Shown: in pieces, positions 31,427 through 40,759 of the stretch
Numbering within the stretch: the stretch's first letter is position 1
Layout of the letters: every line of letters begins with the position of its first letter
Assembly: GCF_000473265.1 (NCBI RefSeq)
Contig: NZ_KI421511.1
Span: 1,353,731-1,417,730 of the forward strand
Direction of reading: 5' to 3'
Length of the DNA stretch: 64,000 bases
Source of the DNA: Amycolatopsis thermoflava N1165
GTDB lineage: Bacteria; Actinomycetota; Actinomycetes; Mycobacteriales; Pseudonocardiaceae
Position numbers and translations under genes: made by a program
The notes under the pieces: model-generated
Database searches by the model: none
What the model saw: only the letters and a program-made list of their open reading frames with translations
Told to the model about the DNA's origin: nothing

Positions 31427-34210
31427 TTAGCTTCCGGCCGGTTGGGGCGCGACTCCGTCGGGCGCGCCGGTGCCCTCCGTCACCTCGCCCAGGCCGGCCG
31501 CTTCGGCCAGCTCCCTGGCCACCACGTACTCGCCCAGCCGCCTGCCGAGCTCGGTGTAGGCGCCGAACTTGCCGTCGTCGAAGAACTGGTCGCTCGTGCC
31601 GTCCCGCGGGAACTCCGGGTGGTGCGCGGCGTAGGACAGCAGCTCGTAGGGCAGGTCGCGCCACAGCAGCGCCTTCGCCACGATCAGCCGTCCCACCCCG
31701 GCCTGCCCGCTCTCGGCCGGGTAGCGGATCGTCCCGGTGATCACCGGGCTCTCCGACAGCCTGCTGTTCAGGTTGCTGAGCGGGTGCTCGGGTTCGAGCG
31801 GTTCGCCGCCGCCGGGTTCGGCCCGCCACGGATGGTCGAGGGTGACCCGCACGCCCAGCTCCTGCGCGGCCAGCGCGAGCGCCGACGCCAGCCCGCCTGC
31901 CGTCGGTGGCGCGTCCGCGCCCGCGTCGATGCAGTAGATCGTCGTGCAGCGGCGGCGGAACAATTCGACCAGGCCCAGGTTGTCGTAGTGCCCGCCGTCG
32001 GTGACGTGCAGCAGCCGGTCGGCGTGCGAGTGGATGCCGAGCACCTCACGCACCAGGTAGGGCAGCCGGCGCGCGTGCGGGAGCGTGGGGTAGGCCCAGG
32101 CGGCGCGGTCGGTGCGCGGCGGGCAGCGCAGCAGCACGTCCGGATTGGGCAGCCAGGTGCCCAGCCGCGCGCCGGACAGGGCGAGCAGGATCTGGTACCA
32201 GCGCGAGGCGCGGCCCATCGACGACGCGAACGCCGCCCCGCTGATCGCGACCGCGCCCTGGACGGTCAGGTCCCGCCGGAACCGGGCCGGCACCGTCTCC
32301 TGCAACCGCGCGGTCTCGATCCAGCCGACGTCCGGGCCGCCGACCCAGCCGCTGCTCATCGTGTAGGAGACGGCGCCGAGGCCGGGGGAGGTGCGGCCCT
32401 CGCCGGTGAGGTTCGCGGCGGCCGCGAACACGACCCGCGGGAAGTCGTCGGCGTGGCCGTAGGTCGCGAGCGAGCTGCGCTCGGTGCTCGGGTAGGGCGC
32501 GGCGACGACCTGCCCGTCGGCGCGGCGGACCCGGCGCACGGCGAACGTGCGCGCCAGCCGTTCCCGGTAGAAGGGGTGCAGGCTGAGCGAGGTCTCGTCG
32601 ATCAGCCCGCCGACGACGATCAGCACGACGACCAGCCCCAGCGCGGACCACAGCAGGTCCGGCTCGCCCAGCGGCGTGATCACCGAGGCGAACAGCAGCA
32701 GCCAGGCCAGGGCGAGGACGGTGGTCGTGATGATCACCAGGAGGCGCTGGGCAAGGCTGGTCGGCAGCGCCGCGGTGAGCGCGTCGAGCGAGTCCCGCGC
32801 CTTGGTGACCACCTTGCGGTTGCGCCACCCCATCGTCGCCAGGGCGGACACGTAGGTCAGCAGCAGCGCGACGAGCGGGCTGCCGAGCGCGATCGAGGGC
32901 GGGGTCAGGGTGAGCAGCCGGTCGGCCAGCCAGGCGAGGGCGGGCAGGCCGAGCGTGAGCAGCACGATCAGGGCGGCGAGCAGCGCGAGCCTGCTGGACA
33001 GGCGCCGGGCGATCTGGCGCAGCAACGGCTTCGCCGGCGTGATCCAGCGGGCCACCAGGGACATCACGGCGGCGAACAGCAGCGTCAGGCCCAGTGACAG
33101 CAGCGCGCCGAGCCGTGGCGCGGGGTAGCTGCCGTCGGTGGGGAACGCGGTGAGCGGCACCTGCTGGTACAGCCAGCCGGTCACCACGCCCAGCACGACC
33201 GCGGGGGCGAACACCAGGAACAGCGACAGCACCAGGCCGCGGGCGATCACGCCGAGGGCGATGAGCAGTTCGGTTCGCGTGTTGGCGAGGTAGCTGACGT
33301 GCCGCCGGACGTGGTCCTCCTCGACGCTGCCGGGGCCGAACGCGGTTTCCGGTGTCGCGACCGGACGGCCGGCGGGCGCCTCCTTCGGGTCGGCCGCCGC
33401 GGTGAGGGCCTGCACCAGCGCGCCCGCGGTGTAGCCGCCGCCGGAGACCGAGACCAGGTACTGGGCGCCGAGCAGCCGCTGCCGCAGCGGCTGGAGCGCG
33501 CCGAGCGCGACGCTGGCCGAGCGGATCCCGCCGCCGGACAGGGCGAACCCGGTGCCGCCGGTCGGTTCGCCCGGCGGCAGGCGGTAGCCGTTGCGCCACC
33601 GGGTGGCCGCCGTGGTTTCGCCTTCCTCGCAGGCGCCGTCGGGATCGTCCGGGTTGAGCGCGGCGGAGCAGACGCCGTCGGGCGGGTCCTGCTTCACCGG
33701 CCGCGCCGAACGGAGCAGGGCGAGCACGATGCCGTAGAGCGCGAGCAGGAGCGCCGGGAGCAGGCCGGTGAACTTGGTGACCGCGGCCGCGGTGGCCAGT
33801 TCGAGCAGGACGGGGGCCGGATCACGCGTGGCGACCAGCAGGAACACGTTCTCCAGCACGTCCGAGACGACCGCGACCAGCCCGGCGATGCGGCCGAAGC
33901 GGGCGACCTCGTGCATCGCGGTGCCCGGCTGGCAGACCCACAGCGCGGCGGTGGTGCCCAGCAGCACGGCGAGCCCGTAGCCGGCGATCAGGGCGAAGTC
34001 CCACCACAGGGTGGCCGCGGTGCCCGGCGGGAGCGGCAACGGCTGGCCGCGGCCGCCGAGCTGACGTCCCACGATCCCGGTGTCCGTGGCGAAGGCCAGG
34101 TACAACCCGGTGCCGAGAGCGGCGAGCAGGAGAGCGGCGACGGCGGTCGAGGCCGCCCTGCTCCGCCCCGGGACCTCGCCCGCCCTGGGCAGCAGCTCAC
34201 GCCAGCGCAT
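31427..34210 (-). CDS. Large multi-pass membrane patatin-like phospholipase
   Basis: A 927-residue protein. Four or so N-terminal hydrophobic helices (about residues 15-160) precede the patatin entry GTGFALSGGGIRSASVALGA (about 215), with the nucleophile in YLVSVSGGGYTAGAL (about 255). A long insertion follows with about seven more membrane helices (about 315-550). The catalytic Asp partner appears far downstream in HVTDGGHYDNLGLVELF (about 737), with CIDAGAD. The Ser-Asp dyad is therefore complete but split by membrane segments. Patatins cleave acyl esters of phospholipids. ATG 34210 follows GGGGAGG. No neighbour suggests a partner; an exporter or membrane-remodelling role is open. Confidence 0.82.
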   Translation of the reverse strand: MRWRELLPRAGEVPGRSRAASTAVAALLLAALGTGLYLAFATDTGIVGRQLGGRGQPLPLPPGTAATLWWDFALIAGYGLAVLLGTTAALWVCQPGTAMHEVARFGRIAGLVAVVSDVLENVFLLVATRDPAPVLLELATAAAVTKFTGLLPALLLALYGIVLALLRSARPVKQDPPDGVCSAALNPDDPDGACEEGETTAATRWRNGYRLPPGEPTGGTGFALSGGGIRSASVALGALQPLRQRLLGAQYLVSVSGGGYTAGALVQALTAAADPKEAPAGRPVATPETAFGPGSVEEDHVRRHVSYLANTRTELLIALGVIARGLVLSLFLVFAPAVVLGVVTGWLYQQVPLTAFPTDGSYPAPRLGALLSLGLTLLFAAVMSLVARWITPAKPLLRQIARRLSSRLALLAALIVLLTLGLPALAWLADRLLTLTPPSIALGSPLVALLLTYVSALATMGWRNRKVVTKARDSLDALTAALPTSLAQRLLVIITTTVLALAWLLLFASVITPLGEPDLLWSALGLVVVLIVVGGLIDETSLSLHPFYRERLARTFAVRRVRRADGQVVAAPYPSTERSSLATYGHADDFPRVVFAAAANLTGEGRTSPGLGAVSYTMSSGWVGGPDVGWIETARLQETVPARFRRDLTVQGAVAISGAAFASSMGRASRWYQILLALSGARLGTWLPNPDVLLRCPPRTDRAAWAYPTLPHARRLPYLVREVLGIHSHADRLLHVTDGGHYDNLGLVELFRRRCTTIYCIDAGADAPPTAGGLASALALAAQELGVRVTLDHPWRAEPGGGEPLEPEHPLSNLNSRLSESPVITGTIRYPAESGQAGVGRLIVAKALLWRDLPYELLSYAAHHPEFPRDGTSDQFFDDGKFGAYTELGRRLGEYVVARELAEAAGLGEVTEGTGAPDGVAPQPAGS

Positions 34211-34305
34211 CCTCGCCTCCCCAGCGGATCCGCACAGTACTGCGTGGAGTGTGGTTGCGGTGGCTCCCGGTGTAAAGGCGGGGCCGGATGAACAGCCCGT
34301 AACCG

Positions 34306-34881
34306 TTATGCGTGCGCCGGTTCGGCGAGCACGTCCCGCAGGACGGGCTCGAGGTCGGCGTCGAGCACCGCCCCCAGGTGGACCGAAGCAACACGTTGCA
34401 GCTTGTCCACGACGAGCGTCACGGGCACCGCGGACAACGGGATGCCACGCAGGTTCAGCAATATCCGGCCGGACTCGTCGGACATCGACGGGTAGTTCAC
34501 CGCGAAGCCGCGCATGAAGTCCGCGGCGGCGTCGGGATCGTCGCGCACGTTCACCCCGAGCACGGCGACGTCCGGATGCGCTTCGGACAGCCGCTTCAGG
34601 ACGTGGGTTTCGGTCCGGCACGGCGGGCACCAGGATCCCCAGACGTTGAGCACCATCACGCGGCCGGCGTAGCCGGCGACGGACAGCGTCGAGCCGGGGT
34701 CGGTCACACTCGGGCCGGTCAGGTCCGGGATCGTCTGCCGCTCGTGCGGCGGATAGCGGATGCTGGTCTGCCCGTTGGGGGAGACGAGCTGGAACGTGCC
34801 GGCATCCGCCGCGGAGCAGCCGGACGACGCGATGGCCAGTGCCGCGGCGAGCAGCGCTCCGGCCGCTCGGAGCCAGTTCAT
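34306..34881 (-). CDS. TlpA/ResA-like thiol-disulfide lipoprotein
   Basis: A 191-residue lipoprotein. The signal ends in lipobox ASSGC (Cys22). A thioredoxin fold carries WGSWCPPC (Cys85 and Cys88) after VMVLNV, the signature of TlpA/ResA/CcsX reductases that act outside the membrane on cytochrome c or other Cys proteins. AVPVTLVVD holds the cis-Pro. The insert between strands (DDPDAAADFMRGF) is typical for ResA-like members. No ccdA or ccsB genes are adjacent, so the partner reductant must be encoded elsewhere. It is a single gene, 95 bases upstream of the patatin gene on the same strand. Confidence 0.88.
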   Translation of the reverse strand: MNWLRAAGALLAAALAIASSGCSAADAGTFQLVSPNGQTSIRYPPHERQTIPDLTGPSVTDPGSTLSVAGYAGRVMVLNVWGSWCPPCRTETHVLKRLSEAHPDVAVLGVNVRDDPDAAADFMRGFAVNYPSMSDESGRILLNLRGIPLSAVPVTLVVDKLQRVASVHLGAVLDADLEPVLRDVLAEPAHA

Positions 34882-34926
34882 GTCGTGAGGCTATCGGCGC
34901 CGCACCGGTGGCGATCCCGCAACCGG

Positions 34927-35880
34927 TCAGGGCACGAGGACCACCTTCCCCGTGGCCTGGTCGTCCTCCATGTGGCGGTGGGCTTCGGCGATCTCGTCCA
35001 GGCTGACGACGCGGTCGACGTGCGGGCGGTGGACCCCGGCCTCGACCTGGTCCACGACCCGCTGCAGCACGGCCGCGCCCGCCGCGCCGCGCAGGGTGTC
35101 GCTGTGGAAGGCGGTCAGCCGGGTGCCCGTGGGGATCATCGCGATGGGCTCGAAGGCGGGGATCAGCCAGCCGCTGAGCGAGCCCGCCACGCACACGGTT
35201 CCGCCCGGGCGGACCAGCCGCAGCGAGTCCAGCGCCGTGCTCGTCCCGACCAGGTCGAGGACATGGTCCGGGCCGTCCGGCCACGCGGCGATCGTCAGCG
35301 GCCCGCCGTCGTCGACGAGGACGTGGTCGGCGGCCAGCGCGGCGGCCTTGTGCGGCCGCCGGGTCGTGGCGGCGGTCTCGACCCCGAGCGCGGCCGCGAT
35401 CGACGCCGCCGCCATCCCCACCGACGAGGTGCCGCCGCGGATCAGCAACCGCTCGCCGCGCGCGACGTCCAGCGCGTCCAGCGCGCCCTGCGCCGTCAGG
35501 TACGTCTCAGGCAGCGCGGCGAGCGTTTCCCACGGCAGGCTCGTCCTGACCGGCATCAGCAAGTCGTTGGGCAGCAACGCGAATTCCGCGTAACCACCGT
35601 CGAACGCCCGGCCCATCTCGCCCATCACCGCGGCGACGGTGCTGCCCTCCGCCAGTCGCGGGTCGGTCGACGCCGCCAGCTCGCCCACGCACTCGATTCC
35701 CAGCACCCGCGGGAACACCACGGAGGGGGAGTGGCCCTGGCGCGTGCGCAGCTCCGACCGGTTCAGCCCGGCGCCCCGCACCCGCACGAGGCTCCAGCCC
35801 TCCCGGACCGCCGGCACGGGAAGCTCCCGGACCTCCAGCACCTCCGGGCCACCAGCCCGGGTGCACACCGCCGCTCGCAT
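34927..35880 (-). CDS. Zinc-free MDR quinone/enone oxidoreductase
   Basis: A 317-residue medium-chain dehydrogenase/reductase of the quinone-oxidoreductase group. The N-terminal GroES-like part has VLGIECVGELA. The NADPH fold has LLIRGGTSSVGMAAASIAAALG (about residues 140-160), and the closing block HRHMEDDQATGKVVL is typical. No zinc-binding Cys set is present. It probably reduces quinones or enones with NADPH. ATG 35880 follows GAGG with suitable spacing; an ATG at 35892 lacks one. It is divergent from an AraC regulator with 67 bases between, so the regulator probably controls it. Confidence 0.87.
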   Translation of the reverse strand: MRAAVCTRAGGPEVLEVRELPVPAVREGWSLVRVRGAGLNRSELRTRQGHSPSVVFPRVLGIECVGELAASTDPRLAEGSTVAAVMGEMGRAFDGGYAEFALLPNDLLMPVRTSLPWETLAALPETYLTAQGALDALDVARGERLLIRGGTSSVGMAAASIAAALGVETAATTRRPHKAAALAADHVLVDDGGPLTIAAWPDGPDHVLDLVGTSTALDSLRLVRPGGTVCVAGSLSGWLIPAFEPIAMIPTGTRLTAFHSDTLRGAAGAAVLQRVVDQVEAGVHRPHVDRVVSLDEIAEAHRHMEDDQATGKVVLVP

Positions 35881-35947
35881 CGTCGTCCTCATGCGACCCA
35901 CTGTCGCGGGCGCCGGGGGTGGCGGGCCACCGGTAGGATGCCAACGC

Positions 35948-36709
35948 ATGCCGATCGGCCGCCAACCTGCCTCCTCGCGGATCTGGCCGTCCGGCGGCGC
36001 GCACCTGTGGCCGCCGGGCGGGACGAGCGCCGACCACACCCACCCGCGAGGGCACCTCGTGTACGCGGCCCAGGGCGTCCTGTCCGTGCACACCGAGGGC
36101 AGCACGTCGATCGTTCCCGCCAACCGCGTCGCGTGGATCCCGGCGGGCTGCCCGCACCACCACCGCGCGCACGGGCACACCGACATGCGAATCGTGTTCC
36201 TGCCGCCGTCGCTGGCCCGGCTGGCGCCCGCCCGCCCCGCCGTGTTCCTGGCCAGCGCGCTCGCCAGGGAGGTCCTGCTCGCCTTGACCGGTCCCCGCGA
36301 CCGGGGCCACGCCGCGAACGCGCGGCTCCGCCGGGTGCTCCTCGACGAGCTCCGCGAAGCGGGCGAGCAGCCGCTGCAGCTCCCGGAACCCCGTGACGAC
36401 CGGCTGCGGGCGGTCGCGCGGATGCTGCACGAGCAGCCCGCGGACAACACGCCGCTGGCCGAGCTGGGGCGGCGGACCGGGGCCAGCGCCCGCACCCTCA
36501 GCCGGCTCTTCCGCGGCGAGCTCGGCATGACCTTCTACCAGTGGCGGACGCAGCTGCGCGTCTACCACGCGCTCGTCCTGCTGGCCGAGGGCCACGACGC
36601 CACCCACGTCGCCCACGCCTGCGGCTGGTCGAACCCCAGCAGTTTCATCGAGGCCTTCGCCGCCGTCGTCGGCACCACCCCGGGTCGCTACCGGGCGGAC
36701 ACCCGGTGA
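35948..36709 (+). CDS. AraC-family regulator with cupin sensor domain
   Basis: A 253-residue regulator. The N-terminus is a cupin (HTHPRGHLVYAAQGVLSVHT, about residues 28-47; RVAWIPAGCPHHH). The C-terminus is the AraC double helix-turn-helix: LAELGRRTGASARTLSRLF and VAHACGWSNPSSFIEAF, ending VVGTTPGRYR. ATG 35948 is the first codon that gives the cupin. It is divergent from the MDR reductase gene, the usual arrangement for a local regulator. It ends 56 bases before the AAA regulator, which has its own -10 box. Confidence 0.88.
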   Translation: MPIGRQPASSRIWPSGGAHLWPPGGTSADHTHPRGHLVYAAQGVLSVHTEGSTSIVPANRVAWIPAGCPHHHRAHGHTDMRIVFLPPSLARLAPARPAVFLASALAREVLLALTGPRDRGHAANARLRRVLLDELREAGEQPLQLPEPRDDRLRAVARMLHEQPADNTPLAELGRRTGASARTLSRLFRGELGMTFYQWRTQLRVYHALVLLAEGHDATHVAHACGWSNPSSFIEAFAAVVGTTPGRYRADTR

Positions 36710-36765
36710 CGCGGCACCGTTATCCAGCGGACAATCCGGACATCGGCGCGCTAGCGTCTGGGGTG

Positions 36766-39700
36766 ATGGACACCCACCTCGAACCCGCCCTGATCGGCCG
36801 TGACCACCCGGCCGGCCTGCTGCGCGCCGAGATCGGGCGGGCGGTGGACAGCCACGGCGGGCTCGTGCTGGTCACCGGGGAGCCCGGGATCGGCAAGACC
36901 ACCCTGGTCACCGGCGCGGCGGACGAGGCGCGCCGGCTGGGGGCGCTCGTCCTCGGCGGCGCGTGCTGGGACTCCGGCAGCGCGCCCGGCTACTGGCCCT
37001 GGGTGCAGGTGCTGCGCGGGCTGCGGCGCGCCGCGACCGCCGACGAGTGGGCCGCCATCGAGCGGGACGCCGGGGGCGGGCTGGCGGTGCTGCTGGGCGA
37101 GGCGGACCCGCGGGAGACGCCGGACGGGTTCCGCCTCTACGACGCCGTCACCAGCGCGCTGGTCACCGCCTCGCACAGCCGTCCGGTCGTGGTCGCGCTG
37201 GACGACCTGCACTGGGCCGACACCGCCTCCCTCAAGCTGCTCGAGTTCGCCGCCGGGCACACCTGGTTCGAGCGGCTGCTGCTGATCGGCACGTACCGCG
37301 ACGCGGAGGTCGAGGTCGCCGACCACCCGCTGCGGCCGCTGCTCTCCTCGCTGGTCGCCAAGGCGCGCACGATCACGCTCACCGGCCTGGAACCGGACGA
37401 GGTCGGCCGGCTCATCACGCGCACCGTCGGCGAGACCCCGGGCCAGGAGGTCGTGGCCGAGGTGCACCGGCGCACCGGCGGCAACCCGTTCTTCGTCGAG
37501 CAGGCCGCGCGCCTGTGGCACAGCGGCGGATCGGTCACCGCGATCGCGCCCGGGGTGCGGGACGCGGTGCGCCGCCGGCTGTCGCTGCTGCCGGAACCGG
37601 TCGTCGGGCTGCTGACCACCGCCGCGGTGCTCGGCCAGCAGTTCCACCGCCAGGTGCTTGCCGCGGTCGCCGCGATTCCCGCCGCGCCCGCCGACCGGCT
37701 GCTCGACCAGGCCGTGGCCGCGCGGCTGGTCACCGTGCGCGGCGGCGGCCGGTTCGCCTTCGCCCACGACCTGGTGCGCGAGACGCTCTACGACTCGCTC
37801 GGCGAGGACGAGGCCCGCGAGCGCCACGCCGCGGTGGTCACCGCGCTGGAGGGCAACCCCGCGCTGGCGGACCGGATCCTGCCCGCCGAAGCCGCGCGGC
37901 ACGCCTACCTCGCCGGTCCGCTGGTGCCGCCGTCGCGGGCGGTGGACCTGATGGTCGCGGCGGGGCGGGCCGCCTCCGGCCGGATGGCGTTCGAGGAAGC
38001 CATCGGGCACTTCCGCCGTGCCGCCGAGATCGCCGGCGAGCCGCGGCGGCGCGTGCTCGTCCTGCTCGAACTGGGCGGCGAGCTGCACCACTTCGACGAG
38101 ACCGCCGAGGGCTGGGCGGTGTTCGAGGAGGCCGGCGCCCAGGCCCGCGCGCTGGGCGACGCGGAGCTGCTGGCCCGCGTGGCGCTGACCGCCTACCGCT
38201 GGGGCGACGACGCGGAGCGCGCCGACCTGAAGGCGGGGCTGATCGCCGAGGCGCACCGGGCGCTGATCGGGCCGGGCGAGGCCGAGCGGCCGCTGGAGGA
38301 CCGGGCCAGGGAGGTGATCGTCCGGCTGGGCAGGCTCGCCCGCGAGGACGGCGACGACGAGGCGCTCGGCTTCAGCCTGTCCACGCTGCACGACTCGATC
38401 TGGGGGCTGGGCACGGCCGCCGAGCGCGAGGCGTTGATGGCGGAGCTGGCGGAGGTCGCGCACCGCAGCGGGGACACCGAGACCGAGCAGTACGCCACGT
38501 CGCTGCGCTGGGTGGCGCTGCTGGAGCTGGGCGATCCGCGTTACTTCGACCAGATGCGGGCGTTCGTGACGCTCGCCGAGCGGGGCGATTCCCGCCGGAT
38601 GCAGTTCGGCGCGCAGATCGACCAGAGCATCCTGGCCGGGTTCCAGGGCCGCTTCGCCGACGCGGAGGCCCTGTTCGACGGTGTCCTGTCGACGCCGGAA
38701 CAGGTGCACCACAGCCACTTCCTGCCGATGCTGCGCCACCACCGGTGGTCGCTGCTGTTGCAGCAGGGCCGGTTCGACGAGCTCGCCGAGTTCCACGCCT
38801 CGCTCGGCCCCGGCGACCACCCCTACCCCGGACTGCTGGAGGCCACCACCGCGGCGCAGCGCGGTGACATGGCCGCGGCGGCCGGGTACCTGGCGGGGCT
38901 GGGGGAGCTGCCGGCGTTCCCGCGCTCGTACCTGCCGATGTTCCTCCGGCTGCAGGCGCAGACCGCGGCGGGCACCGGCGACGCCCGGCTGGCCGAGCGG
39001 GCCAGGGAAGCGCTGCTGCCCTACGACGGGCAGTGGCTGGTGTCGGTGTTCGGGTTCGAGATCAGCGGCCCGGTCACCCTGTGGCTGGGGAAGCTGGCCG
39101 CGGCGGCGCGGCGCTGGGACGAGGCGCTGGAGCGGTACCGCGCGGCCGAGCGGTCGGCCGAGTCGATGCGGGCCCGGCCGTGGGTGGTGGAAGCCCGGCT
39201 GGCGCGGGCCGCCGCGCTGCTGGACCGGGTGGCGCCGGGTGACGAGCGCGAAGCCGCGGCGCTGCTGGACGTGGTCGCCGCCGAGGCGGCCGAGCTGGGC
39301 CTGCGGCACGTGCCGGAACGCGTCCGCCGCCTGCGCGCGCGGCGCGACGAGCCGGCCGCCACCGGGGAGTTCCGGTTCACCGGCACGACGTGGACGCTCG
39401 CGCTGGCCGGGCGCACGGTGCACCTGCCGGACGCGAAAGGCCTGCGGGACCTGCACTTCCTGCTCAGCCACCCGGGCACCGACGTGCCCGCGGTGCGGCT
39501 GCTGGACCCGGCGGGCGGCGAGGTGGTGGTGGCCGCCCGGCGCCTCGGCGGGGACGAGGTGCTCGACGACACGGCGAAGGCGGCCTATCGGCGACGTCTC
39601 GCGGTGCTGGACGACGAGATCGACGCGGCGGCCGCCCGCGGCGACGACGACGGGGCCGCCCGGCTCGACAGCGAGCGGGCGGCCCTGCTGGCGGAACTGC

Positions 39701-39909
39701 GTGCGGCCGCCGGTCTCGGCGGGCGCACCCGGCGTCTCGGGGACGAGGCCGAGCGCGCCCGCAAGACCGTGACCGCCCGGATCCGCGACACGCTGCGCCG
39801 GCTGGACGGTCGCCACCCCCAGCTCGCCGAGCATCTGCGGGCGACCGTCTCGACCGGCGCGAGCTGCCGCTACGATCCGGGCGACCCCGGCATCACCTGG
39901 CGGCTCTGA
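36766..39909 (+). CDS. AAA ATPase/TPR signal-transduction regulator without LuxR tail
   Basis: A 1,047-residue STAND-like protein. Walker A is TGEPGIGKTT (about 37-46), Walker B VVVALDDLHWAD (about 140-151), followed by the GGNPFFVEQ sensor segment (about 240). The middle (about 380-860) is helical repeats of TPR type. LAL/MalT-like regulators usually end in a LuxR helix-turn-helix; this one instead ends in LAGRTVHLPDAKGLRDLHFL and a coiled, charged helix before KTVTARIRDTLRRLDGRHP. This is a C-terminal module known from some actinobacterial AAA proteins and possibly a winged helix. The start lies just after TAGCGT (36752-36757), so the mRNA is probably leaderless from GTG 36763 or ATG 36766. 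Confidence 0.8.
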   Translation: MDTHLEPALIGRDHPAGLLRAEIGRAVDSHGGLVLVTGEPGIGKTTLVTGAADEARRLGALVLGGACWDSGSAPGYWPWVQVLRGLRRAATADEWAAIERDAGGGLAVLLGEADPRETPDGFRLYDAVTSALVTASHSRPVVVALDDLHWADTASLKLLEFAAGHTWFERLLLIGTYRDAEVEVADHPLRPLLSSLVAKARTITLTGLEPDEVGRLITRTVGETPGQEVVAEVHRRTGGNPFFVEQAARLWHSGGSVTAIAPGVRDAVRRRLSLLPEPVVGLLTTAAVLGQQFHRQVLAAVAAIPAAPADRLLDQAVAARLVTVRGGGRFAFAHDLVRETLYDSLGEDEARERHAAVVTALEGNPALADRILPAEAARHAYLAGPLVPPSRAVDLMVAAGRAASGRMAFEEAIGHFRRAAEIAGEPRRRVLVLLELGGELHHFDETAEGWAVFEEAGAQARALGDAELLARVALTAYRWGDDAERADLKAGLIAEAHRALIGPGEAERPLEDRAREVIVRLGRLAREDGDDEALGFSLSTLHDSIWGLGTAAEREALMAELAEVAHRSGDTETEQYATSLRWVALLELGDPRYFDQMRAFVTLAERGDSRRMQFGAQIDQSILAGFQGRFADAEALFDGVLSTPEQVHHSHFLPMLRHHRWSLLLQQGRFDELAEFHASLGPGDHPYPGLLEATTAAQRGDMAAAAGYLAGLGELPAFPRSYLPMFLRLQAQTAAGTGDARLAERAREALLPYDGQWLVSVFGFEISGPVTLWLGKLAAAARRWDEALERYRAAERSAESMRARPWVVEARLARAAALLDRVAPGDEREAAALLDVVAAEAAELGLRHVPERVRRLRARRDEPAATGEFRFTGTTWTLALAGRTVHLPDAKGLRDLHFLLSHPGTDVPAVRLLDPAGGEVVVAARRLGGDEVLDDTAKAAYRRRLAVLDDEIDAAAARGDDDGAARLDSERAALLAELRAAAGLGGRTRRLGDEAERARKTVTARIRDTLRRLDGRHPQLAEHLRATVSTGASCRYDPGDPGITWRL

Positions 39910-39913
39910 CGCC

Positions 39914-40759
39914 TCACTTGCGGTTGTACAGCCGCATCGTCAGCGTGCCGAACACCGCGAGGAGCGCGCCGCTGGCGATGAAGGTCCACATGATGTCGCT
40001 GCCGTCCGGCGCGCCCATCATCAGGCCGCGGACCGCGTCGGACAGGATCGTCACCGGGTTGACGTTGACGAACGCCTGCAGCCAGCCGGGCATGGTGGCC
40101 GGGTCGACGAACACGCTGGACAGGAACGTCAGCGGGAACAGCACCATCATGCTGACGCTCATCACCGACTTCTCGGTGCGCAGCAGCAGCCCGAACATCG
40201 TCCAGATCCAGGAGAACGCGAACGAGAACACCAGCAGCAGGCCGATGCCGGCGAGCACGCCGCCGACGCCGCCGGCCGGCCGGAAGCCGAGGATCAGCCC
40301 GACGCTGAGGATGACAGCTGAGGCAGTGCTGTAGCGGAACACGTCGCCCAGCAGCGCGCCCACCAGCGCGGCAGGCCGCCAGATCGGCAGCGTGCGGAAC
40401 CGGTCGAACACGCCCTTCTCGATGTCGATGTTCACGCCCAGCCCGGTGTACATCGTGATCATCACGACGCTCATCACCAGGATCCCGGGCAGCAGGAACT
40501 GCAGGTACTGGGTGGTCGACCCGGCCAGCGCGCCGCCGAACAGGTAGGTGAACATCAGCGTCATCATGATCGGGAACGCGGTGACGTCGAACAGCTGCTC
40601 GGGCACGTGCTTGATCTTCAGCATGGCCCGCCAGCCGAACGTCAGCGACGCCGACAGCGCGCTGGGCCGCTGCGGCTGCTCGCCGGCGTCGAGCACGGCG
40701 TGCAGGCTTTCGGCGGCCGGGGTGTAAGCCGGGGACGTGTCGGTCGTGGTCGCGGTCAT
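39914..40759 (-). CDS. ABC-2 type permease (DrrB-like)
   Basis: A 281-residue membrane protein with six predicted helices, an N-terminal cytoplasmic segment and the family block [16 protein letters not shown] (here [20 protein letters not shown], about residues 115-134). The [17 protein letters not shown] and [14 protein letters not shown] motifs are typical of DrrB daunorubicin-type exporters. It starts inside the stop of the ATPase gene (ATGA), so the two proteins are made together. With the ATPase it should form a drug or lipid exporter. The substrate is unknown; no biosynthetic cluster is visible in the window. Confidence 0.9.
   Translation of the reverse strand: MTATTTDTSPAYTPAAESLHAVLDAGEQPQRPSALSASLTFGWRAMLKIKHVPEQLFDVTAFPIMMTLMFTYLFGGALAGSTTQYLQFLLPGILVMSVVMITMYTGLGVNIDIEKGVFDRFRTLPIWRPAALVGALLGDVFRYSTASAVILSVGLILGFRPAGGVGGVLAGIGLLLVFSFAFSWIWTMFGLLLRTEKSVMSVSMMVLFPLTFLSSVFVDPATMPGWLQAFVNVNPVTILSDAVRGLMMGAPDGSDIMWTFIASGALLAVFGTLTMRLYNRK

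Noticed and set aside
31238..33097. Open + strand frame of 619 codons over the patatin gene
   Set aside because: Low-complexity translation antisense to a well-supported membrane protein.
36751..39834. Long open frame antisense to the AAA/TPR regulator
   Set aside because: Arg/Gly/Pro/Gln-rich translation with no family features; the sense strand has Walker motifs and TPRs.
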